From an uncultured Armatimonadota bacterium (GTDB lineage Bacteria > Armatimonadota > Armatimonadia > Armatimonadales > Armatimonadaceae): a DNA stretch of 5,256 bases. Of the stretch, positions 1-4,585 are shown one piece after another (the stretch's first letter is position 1; each line of letters begins with the position of its first letter). The notes beneath the pieces are model-generated. The model made no database searches. It had not been told where the DNA came from and saw only the letters and a program-made list of their open reading frames with translations. Position numbers and translations under genes: made by a program. Where the stretch lies: contig CAIYBQ010000255.1 of the NCBI GenBank assembly GCA_903924445.1, positions 1-5,256 of the forward strand, read 5' to 3'.

Positions 1-181
1 AGCCCTGCGTGCAGGCGGTAACCAACGTGTGACGGTACGCCTGATGCCAGGTTTGAACCACCTCTTCCAACATGCTGGTACGGGGAGCCCACAGGAATAC
101 GGCACCATCGATGAAACATTTGCACCGGAAGCCATTAAGGAGATCGGTGCGTTTATCCGCAGCGTCAATCGCATGAAGTAG
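1..181 (+). CDS. Alpha/beta hydrolase (S9/dienelactone hydrolase-like), C-terminal fragment
   Basis: The open frame starts before the window and ends at TAG 179-181, leaving 59 visible residues. The segment reads PGLNHLFQ, then TGSPQEYGTIDETFAP, then a closing helix (EAIKEIGAFIRSV). This is the typical end of alpha/beta-fold hydrolases related to prolyl oligopeptidase or dienelactone hydrolase. In that family the His of the NHLFQ motif (visible residue 20) is the catalytic-triad His, the loop after it lies near the active site, and the last helix packs against the sheet. The nucleophile Ser and the acidic residue would lie upstream, outside the window, so substrate (ester or peptide) and any signal peptide cannot be judged. 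The gene is convergent with the zinc-ribbon gene, with 37 bp between the stops. The family call is fairly secure; the specific activity is not. Confidence 0.72.
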   Translation, partial: ALRAGGNQRVTVRLMPGLNHLFQHAGTGSPQEYGTIDETFAPEAIKEIGAFIRSVNRMK

Positions 182-182
182 C

Positions 183-209
183 GTTTCAGCGTAACAAATA
201 CGACGAAAC
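183..209. terminator. Weak symmetric hairpin between convergent genes
   Basis: Arms GTTTC (183-187) and GAAAC (205-209) pair. After a 2x2 mismatch, CGT (190-192) pairs with ACG (200-202) around a 7-nt loop. The element lies between two convergent stop codons (181 and 219), where a bidirectional terminator would be expected. It is short, AT-rich and lacks a clear T-tract on either strand, so it may be chance or only a transcript-end stabiliser. Confidence 0.22.
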
Positions 210-218
210 CCTCATCCA

Positions 219-761
219 CTACTGGGAGATGTTGTAGTCCTGCCGCCGCCCAATGTGGTTGCGATGCTCCCACGCATTTACAAACTCAAGCCGCGTCCGC
301 GCCGCCGTATTTGCATCGTAAACAGCACCACGGAGTGCACTGAGCTCCGCAAATGCCCGCTCTTCATCCGACATCCGGTAGCCACCACCCGCCATCTGCA
401 CTGGAGCACTTACCTGAGGTGGTGCGTAAATCGAAACACCGGATGACACAGGCACAGAATTTCCACCAAACCCGGGAAGAGGTGTATCCACGCCACTGCC
501 ACCCACCGGCGACCAGCGTTGCTGCGGCCGGGACACACCCGCCGAAGAGGAGCCATTGCGTGCAGCTTCCTCAAAGTCACGTTCTTTCGCTTTTCCGACT
601 GTGACCATAATAATCGTGCCGATAACCGCCAGCACAACGGCCATCCCACCGTGCTGCAGCATCGGATGTGTCCACCATGGGTCACAGTTCGCACAGCGCC
701 CATCGGCACCACGGCGCATCCCACAGTCAACACACCAGCCACTTTCCATCGCGTAGTTCAT
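219..761 (-). CDS. Zinc-ribbon, single-pass membrane protein of unknown function
   Basis: This is a 180-residue protein I cannot assign to a named family. Three parts are visible. The first is an N-terminal four-cysteine zinc-ribbon-like knuckle (CVDC at residues 10-13 and CANC at 23-26), followed by a Trp pair at 29-30. The second is one hydrophobic segment at about residues 40-55, followed by Lys/Arg, which suits a membrane anchor. The third is a Ser/Gly/Pro/Val-rich, probably disordered linker (about 58-129) leading to a charged helical C-terminal region (about 130-180, starting MSDEERAF). The ATG overlaps the stop of the AI-2E-family gene by one base (TGATG), and a G-run lies 7 nt upstream, so translation is probably coupled. 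A second ATG at codon 5 is possible. The last position in the mnmA cluster hints at co-expression but gives no function. Metal binding is inferred from cysteine spacing only. Confidence 0.72.
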   Translation of the reverse strand: MNYAMESGWCVDCGMRRGADGRCANCDPWWTHPMLQHGGMAVVLAVIGTIIMVTVGKAKERDFEEAARNGSSSAGVSRPQQRWSPVGGSGVDTPLPGFGGNSVPVSSGVSIYAPPQVSAPVQMAGGGYRMSDEERAFAELSALRGAVYDANTAARTRLEFVNAWEHRNHIGRRQDYNISQ

Positions 762-1951
762 CAGAGCGCCCCCCGATTACCGTGTGAATGCTTCGGTCCC
801 GTAGCCGGTTCGGTGAGATGTTCGGCGAGGGCGTAGACTTCATCCGATGTTGGCGCGGAGAGCTTTGGGAAACGCTTGATCAGAAGTGCCTGCAGCGATC
901 CCACAACCGGAACACCAATCAACATCCCGACCAAGCCAAAGAGACTCGCTCCAAGAAGCAAGGCAAGCATCGCAAGTAACGGATGAAGCCCGATGCCTCC
1001 ACCGACAATCCGCGGCGTGACAACATTGTCAAACACCATGTTCAGCGTGAACAGTAAACCGATTTCCGCGCCAACCCACGACATTGGAATATGCCCAATC
1101 ACCGCAACAATCAGGGTCAAAAGAGCGGTGCCGAGGAACCCAACATACGGGACGGCATAGAGCACGCCTGCGACGACGCCGACGAGGAGCGCATAGGACC
1201 GAATACCAGGCGCGACAATGCTCATCAATAGTAATGCCGCCGTTGCTACAACCCCGTACAGGAGGGAAACCTGAACCATCCCACGGAGGTAGTTTCCAAA
1301 AATGCCGCCAATCTCCCGCAACGTGTCCACCACCATCAGTCGGGATGACTCAGGAAGCAGAAAGAGTAGCCGTGCACGGAGCTTTGGAAGGTCGCTGAGA
1401 AGCGTAAAGGCAACAATCGGGACCAGGACAAGCTGGAGGATGTTACCTACACCGCCAATCAATGCGTTAGCGAAGTTGGTCCCATACCGCCGCGCTAGCA
1501 TCGTCAGCTGCTCGGAGTACTGATTTGTCACATCCTGAAGGGTGGCTGGGAGCGCGAATGGCCCGATAGTCCGATGGGATGCTAGCCAAGTGTCAGCCCA
1601 TGCTTGCAGCTCCGCGGGACCATCCGATGACACCCAATCCATGAGGGCGCGGACCTGCGCAATCAGAACGGGGACTATCAGGATGATGAGTGCTGCGAAG
1701 ACAAGCAGGAAACCAACACCAGATATCGCGACGGCCATAGAGCGCTTACCGCGGGTGATGCGGTGAATGTCTTGAAGACGCACGACGATTGGGTCGAGGA
1801 GCAGTGCGCACAACCCACCAGCGAGAAAGGGGGTAGCGATCGAAAGCAGAGCCTGCCCACCAATATAGAGGGCGTAAAGGCAAAGCAATGCGGCCGCCGC
1901 ACCAAAAACGGCAAAAAAGCCATTTCGGAAAGCAGACTTGGGCGGTGTCAT
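761..1951 (-). CDS. AI-2E family transporter (PerM/UPF0118 type permease)
   Basis: This is a polytopic inner-membrane protein of 396 residues from ATG 1951, or 401 from an in-frame TTG at 1966. The pattern fits the AI-2E/PerM family. Two hydrophobic hairpins stand at the N-terminus. A long polar stretch follows (about 105-165, rich in Trp, Gln and Arg). Next comes the LVLVPIVAFTLLSDLPKL segment with the family's conserved short polar loop. A cluster of hydrophobic segments ends the protein, including VPYVGFLGT, DNVVTPRIVGG and GLHPLLAMLALLLGASLFG. Length is normal. Members variously export AI-2, act as Na+/H+ antiporters or have no known substrate, so the family name should not be read as proof of quorum signalling. 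The gene lies 34 nt after the YtxH stop (19 nt if TTG is used) and overlaps the next gene by one base. No strong Shine-Dalgarno supports either start; ATG is preferred as the commoner codon, with a weak GGA about 10 nt upstream. Confidence 0.9.
   Translation of the reverse strand: MTPPKSAFRNGFFAVFGAAAALLCLYALYIGGQALLSIATPFLAGGLCALLLDPIVVRLQDIHRITRGKRSMAVAISGVGFLLVFAALIILIVPVLIAQVRALMDWVSSDGPAELQAWADTWLASHRTIGPFALPATLQDVTNQYSEQLTMLARRYGTNFANALIGGVGNILQLVLVPIVAFTLLSDLPKLRARLLFLLPESSRLMVVDTLREIGGIFGNYLRGMVQVSLLYGVVATAALLLMSIVAPGIRSYALLVGVVAGVLYAVPYVGFLGTALLTLIVAVIGHIPMSWVGAEIGLLFTLNMVFDNVVTPRIVGGGIGLHPLLAMLALLLGASLFGLVGMLIGVPVVGSLQALLIKRFPKLSAPTSDEVYALAEHLTEPATGPKHSHGNRGAL
769..774 (-). promoter_or_regulatory. 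Ribosome binding site of the zinc-ribbon gene
   Basis: A run of six G on the minus strand ends 7 nt before the ATG at 761-759. It lies inside the last codons of the AI-2E-family gene. It is not a perfect GGAGG, but with the TGATG overlap it supports translational coupling and favours this start over the in-frame ATG four codons later. Confidence 0.4.
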
Positions 1952-1985
1952 CGCAGAATTGTCCAATCGGTTGGCGACTTAAGAA

Positions 1986-2297
1986 CTATGCATCAAGACG
2001 CGCAGCAAGCTCTTCCTTTGTCTTCTGGTAAGCATCTTTTCCAACTTCAACAGAACTAGACAGGCTGTCCCGTGTCCGGTCTGCCAGTTCTTTTGCACGG
2101 GTTGCGAGCTCCGAAGATGCATCGTTGAGGCGGTCAATCGCCTCTTCAGCCTTACCCTTGATGTCGGAGCGCAGCTCTTCGCCCGTCTTTGGTGCGAATA
2201 ACAGGCCGAGAACTCCGCCAATGGCAACACCTACAATGAGGCCTGCAGCAACACCCAGAACTACCGAGCTGTCATCACGATCTTCATAACGTGCCAT
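1986..2297 (-). CDS. YtxH domain-containing small membrane protein
   Basis: This is a 103-residue protein with a short acidic/basic N-terminus (ARYEDRDDSS). One transmembrane segment follows (about 12-34), then the family hallmark LLFAPKTGEELR (32-43), then a long charged amphipathic helix to the C-terminus that is likely coiled-coil. The membrane segment carries Gly at 15, 19, 23, 27 and 31, an uninterrupted GxxxG ladder suited to tight helix packing. YtxH proteins are widespread, often linked to stress or general envelope function, with no established biochemical role. The start at ATG 2297 is chosen because GGAGGG stands 7 nt upstream. The longer frame from GTG 2318 would place that Shine-Dalgarno inside the coding region. 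It sits between mnmA (49-nt gap) and the AI-2E-family gene on the same strand. Confidence 0.88.
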   Translation of the reverse strand: MARYEDRDDSSVVLGVAAGLIVGVAIGGVLGLLFAPKTGEELRSDIKGKAEEAIDRLNDASSELATRAKELADRTRDSLSSSVEVGKDAYQKTKEELAARLDA

Positions 2298-2304
2298 CTT
2301 ATTA

Positions 2305-2310
2305 CCCTCC
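2305..2310 (-). promoter_or_regulatory. Strong Shine-Dalgarno deciding the YtxH start
   Basis: On the minus strand GGAGGG is followed by a 7-nt spacer and the ATG at 2297-2295. This optimal site argues for the 103-residue protein over the 110-residue one starting at GTG 2318. Confidence 0.85.
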
Positions 2311-2335
2311 ACCAACACAAATCATCGGCGCTACC

Positions 2336-2353
2336 AGCCTCGTTGTTCAGGCT
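2336..2353 (-). other. Small hairpin across the mnmA stop codon
   Basis: AGCCT and AGGCT (minus-strand reading) form a 5-bp stem with an 8-nt loop that contains the rest of the mnmA TGA stop region. No T-tract follows, so it is unlikely to end transcription. It could mildly attenuate or protect the transcript between mnmA and the YtxH gene, or be chance. Confidence 0.2.
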
Positions 2354-3465
2354 TGTTCTATCCGTTGAGTTATCGTTCCACCACCCAATACCCAATCCGT
2401 GCGCTGTCCAGTTCCATAAAAAACCGCAGCTTGACCCGGAGTGACCGCGCGTAGCGGTTCATCAAAGAGGACATCCACCAAACCATCCGAGCGCAGACGC
2501 AGAACAGCCGGCTTTGATTCCATGTTATATCGAATCTTGACCTCACACGGGATGCCTTCTCCGACCGGTGGTTCAGCCAGCGAAACCCACGTCAAATCCT
2601 CTACGACACAGCCTGCCGCAAACAAGTCATCGTCATCCCCGACAACCACTGTATTCGTCTCAGCATCCACCTGAATCACATAGAGCGGGATACTTGAACC
2701 AACATTGATGCGCTTGCGCTGCCCAACGGTGTAGCGCGCGATGCCATCATGGGTGCCGCGGACCTTCCCACTCGTATCCACAAACTGTCCCGGAACCAGC
2801 GTCTCTGGAGCCGTTTCCTCGAGAAATTCCGTGTAGTTGCGGTCCTGAACAAAGCAAATCTCCTGCGAGTCCGGCTTATTCGCAACCGATAGACCATAAT
2901 CACGTGCCAGCTGACGGGTGACATCCTTGCTCGGAAGCTCGCCAAGAGGCATCGTCATACGCGCAAGCTGATGCTGTAGCGTCGCATAGAGCGCGTACGT
3001 CTGGTCTTTCGAGCCATTTTCTGCGCGGCAAAGAACGTGGCGACCATCCGCTCCAAGTCCGTGATGTACACGCGCGTAGTGTCCGGTCGCCAGATAATCG
3101 GCACCGAGGGATGTCGCCTTCTCGAGGAGAGCATCAAATTTTATATAGCGATTGCAGTTAACACATGGGTTTGGCGTTCGGCCCCGCTGATAGTCCTTTA
3201 TAAAGGGCGCGATGACTTTCTCCGCGAAGGGCTCGCGGTAGTTGAGGACGTAGTGGGGGATTCCGATGCGATTTGCCGTGCGGCGAGCATCCTCGACCGC
3301 TCCCAGCGAACAACACCCCGCGCCCTTGGTCTCGTGTGCCGATTCCTGCCAGATTTGCAGCGTGACACCGATCACATCATGGCCTTGCTCCTTGAGCAGA
3401 GCAGCTGCCACGGCGCTATCGACGCCGCCAGACATGGCGATTACTACGGTCTTAGGGGATGGCAT
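2347..3465 (-). CDS. mnmA: tRNA-specific 2-thiouridylase MnmA
   Basis: This cytoplasmic enzyme activates U34 of tRNA-Lys, -Glu and -Gln with ATP and inserts sulfur from a persulfide to give s2U34. From ATG 3465 it is 372 residues, normal for the family. An ATP-pyrophosphatase PP-loop (SGGVDSAVAA, 12-21) opens the N-terminal domain. The first active-site Cys is C101 in GRTPNPCVNCN, and the second (persulfide-bearing) Cys is C204 in DSQEICFVQD. LATGHYAR (125-132), SKDQTYAL (152-159) and YTVGQRK further on are family landmarks, and a beta-barrel C-terminal domain finishes the protein. No key residue is missing. The frame stays open 46 codons upstream to ATG 3603, but that extension has no family resemblance and contains the promoter, so 3465 is preferred. 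No Shine-Dalgarno precedes it; a -10 box 8 nt away suggests a near-leaderless message. It is first in a four-gene minus-strand cluster. Confidence 0.96.
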   Translation of the reverse strand: MPSPKTVVIAMSGGVDSAVAAALLKEQGHDVIGVTLQIWQESAHETKGAGCCSLGAVEDARRTANRIGIPHYVLNYREPFAEKVIAPFIKDYQRGRTPNPCVNCNRYIKFDALLEKATSLGADYLATGHYARVHHGLGADGRHVLCRAENGSKDQTYALYATLQHQLARMTMPLGELPSKDVTRQLARDYGLSVANKPDSQEICFVQDRNYTEFLEETAPETLVPGQFVDTSGKVRGTHDGIARYTVGQRKRINVGSSIPLYVIQVDAETNTVVVGDDDDLFAAGCVVEDLTWVSLAEPPVGEGIPCEVKIRYNMESKPAVLRLRSDGLVDVLFDEPLRAVTPGQAAVFYGTGQRTDWVLGGGTITQRIEQA

Positions 3466-3473
3466 TGCACTAA

Positions 3474-3482
3474 AGTATACCA
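3474..3482 (-). promoter_or_regulatory. Extended -10 promoter of mnmA (near-leaderless)
   Basis: On the minus strand TGG precedes TATACT (hexamer 3479-3474), matching an extended TGn -10. Only 8 nt separate the hexamer from the ATG at 3465. Standard spacing would put transcription start about 2 nt before the start codon. No convincing -35 is seen 16-18 bp upstream, which is usual for extended -10 promoters. This is predicted from sequence only. Confidence 0.5.
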
Positions 3483-3631
3483 ATTCGGAGCCATCGTAAT
3501 GTGTGGACTGTCCTTGAATGGATGTCCGTCGGGCTTCATCAGCAATTTCTGACAAAGGATGCGATTTAAGTACGCATTGATGCGGTTCCCCTACAGGAAT
3601 CATCTACACATCCCTATAAAAAGGCCTATCA

Positions 3632-3640
3632 TGGTATATT
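3632..3640 (+). promoter_or_regulatory. Extended -10 promoter of the lipoprotein gene
   Basis: TGG followed by TATATT (hexamer 3635-3640) forms an extended -10. Standard spacing would start the transcript near 3647, giving a leader of about 39 nt that includes the Shine-Dalgarno at 3674-3680. No clear -35 is seen. A second AT-rich hexamer, TATAAA at 3615-3620, lies just upstream and is a weaker alternative. Confidence 0.45.
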
Positions 3641-3673
3641 GGCAACGGCCAGTGGTGGGTACCAAATGGCATT

Positions 3674-3680
3674 GGGAGGA
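3674..3680 (+). promoter_or_regulatory. Shine-Dalgarno supporting a GTG start
   Basis: GGGAGGA ends 5 nt before GTG 3686. This strong site at good spacing is the main reason to accept GTG as the lipoprotein start codon, and it places a signal peptide exactly at the N-terminus. Confidence 0.85.
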
Positions 3681-3685
3681 AGCAC

Positions 3686-4411
3686 GTGACGCATCGCTTC
3701 GTTAAGTTCGGGTTCGCAGGCATTGCAGCTTCGCTGAGCCTCGGAAGTCTGTTGACTGGTTGTGGCGGTGGAGGTGTGGATCAGGATTATCTCGATTCCA
3801 GCTCCCGCGCACTTATCGGAACATACAGCAAGACTAGTATTTCTGCGCTTGGCACACGGGTTACCTGTGGTGATGCCAGCAGTGTCGTTGGAGATCCTAA
3901 GACAGAGCTCAAGGACCGCAATGTGGTCATCGATGTCTGTACACCAACCGATACAATCACCTTCTCTGAAGATGGACGCTACGCGATCAAGTCGTATGGC
4001 GGAACAGAAGCCGGAACCTTTACCCGTGACAACCAGCGCCTTGAGCTGGTCCGTGACACGGAAAATGGCACCGGGCTGTCAACTCCATACCAGAAGACGG
4101 TTTACACTCTTTCTGGAAGCGGCACAGACCTAGTCTTCACCCCAACCGCTCAGCCGGTTGCCTACCAGAAGATCGATCCAGCTGGCGCTGCATTCAACGT
4201 GGACAACACGCCTAACTATGACAACCTTGCTCCAAAGGCAAACTTGGATGGCACTCTTGCAATCCTTTGGTTGCCAAATGCAGACAGCAAGCCTGTTCTC
4301 AAGAGCAACCTGTCCATCGTTCCTGAGTTGATTGCGGATGCCAAGGAAGCCATCGATGCCCGTGGCTTCTCCAAGCGCTACGTTGTGACGTACACCTTCG
4401 GCAAGAAGTAA
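3686..4411 (+). CDS. Lipoprotein of unknown function, lipocalin-like beta pattern
   Basis: This is a 241-residue protein from GTG 3686 with a strong Shine-Dalgarno. Residues 1-25 form a lipoprotein signal peptide (basic MTHRFVK, a hydrophobic core, then lipobox LLTG), with the lipidated Cys at 26 and a Gly-rich tether (27-30) after it. The mature part is predicted exported and membrane-anchored; Gly at +2 carries no inner-membrane retention signal. Cys61 and Cys85 are the only other cysteines and could form a disulfide. LIGTY (43-47), TITFSEDGRYAI (90-101), GTFTRDNQRLEL (110-121) and YTLSGSGTDLVF resemble the alternating strands and turns of small lipocalin-like domains, but this is pattern resemblance only. 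The last third (from about 190, LAILWLPNADSKPVL onward) may be a separate alpha/beta portion. It is monocistronic by context, with its own promoter and a terminator. I do not recognise a named family. Confidence 0.86.
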   Translation: MTHRFVKFGFAGIAASLSLGSLLTGCGGGGVDQDYLDSSSRALIGTYSKTSISALGTRVTCGDASSVVGDPKTELKDRNVVIDVCTPTDTITFSEDGRYAIKSYGGTEAGTFTRDNQRLELVRDTENGTGLSTPYQKTVYTLSGSGTDLVFTPTAQPVAYQKIDPAGAAFNVDNTPNYDNLAPKANLDGTLAILWLPNADSKPVLKSNLSIVPELIADAKEAIDARGFSKRYVVTYTFGKK

Positions 4412-4433
4412 TACGCATCGTTTTGGAAAATGT

Positions 4434-4462
4434 GCGAGCCCCCACCTCCGGCGGGGGCTCGC
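4434..4462 (+). terminator. Rho-independent-type terminator after the lipoprotein gene
   Basis: A perfect 10-bp GC-rich stem pairs GCGAGCCCCC (4434-4443) with GGGGGCTCGC (4453-4462) around a 9-nt loop. It begins 22 nt after the stop codon. The 3' side has only a broken T-rich tail (TTGCATTT), so termination may be imperfect, but position and stem strength fit. It separates the lipoprotein gene from the GH3 gene. Confidence 0.8.
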
Positions 4463-4573
4463 TTGCATTTAAGTCGCGAAACGCTAAACGAGAATTTCAA
4501 CACTTAACACCCCTTTATATCCACCGGCCAAAGAGCGTGAACGCACCCCACCTTTCACACATGGCGATTCGAG

Positions 4574-4579
4574 TATATT
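4574..4579 (+). promoter_or_regulatory. -10 box of the GH3 gene, predicted leaderless start
   Basis: TATATT is followed by 6 nt and then the ATG at 4586. Standard -10 spacing puts +1 exactly on the A of that ATG. There is no Shine-Dalgarno upstream; the nearest GAG is 12 nt away and inside the promoter. The -35 region (about 4551-4558, CCTTTCAC) is at best a weak match. Confidence 0.5.
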
Positions 4580-4585
4580 TATGCC

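Noticed and set aside
519..836. Overlapping plus-strand frames opposite the zinc-ribbon and permease genes
   Set aside because: They are rich in Arg, His, Pro and Ser, lack motifs and ribosome sites, and conflict with the coherent minus-strand proteins.
761..1951. Reading the permease as evidence for AI-2 quorum sensing
   Set aside because: The family name comes from one studied member; many others transport ions or unknown substrates, and no lux-type gene is in the window.
3037..3552. 171-codon open frame on the plus strand opposite mnmA
   Set aside because: It lies antisense to the well-supported mnmA frame, has no recognisable motif, and is explained as a shadow of mnmA codon usage.
3615..3620. 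TATAAA as the main lipoprotein promoter
   Set aside because: The extended -10 at 3632-3640 is a better match because of its TGG; TATAAA lacks both an extension and a -35.
3640..3651. TGGC-AACG-GCCA inverted repeat at the predicted lipoprotein transcript start as an operator
   Set aside because: The stem is only 4 bp, likely by chance, and no second copy was seen elsewhere in the divergent region.
4130..4468. Minus-strand frame opposite the end of the lipoprotein gene
   Set aside because: It would start inside the terminator hairpin and has no motif; the lipoprotein frame is supported by a Shine-Dalgarno and a signal peptide.
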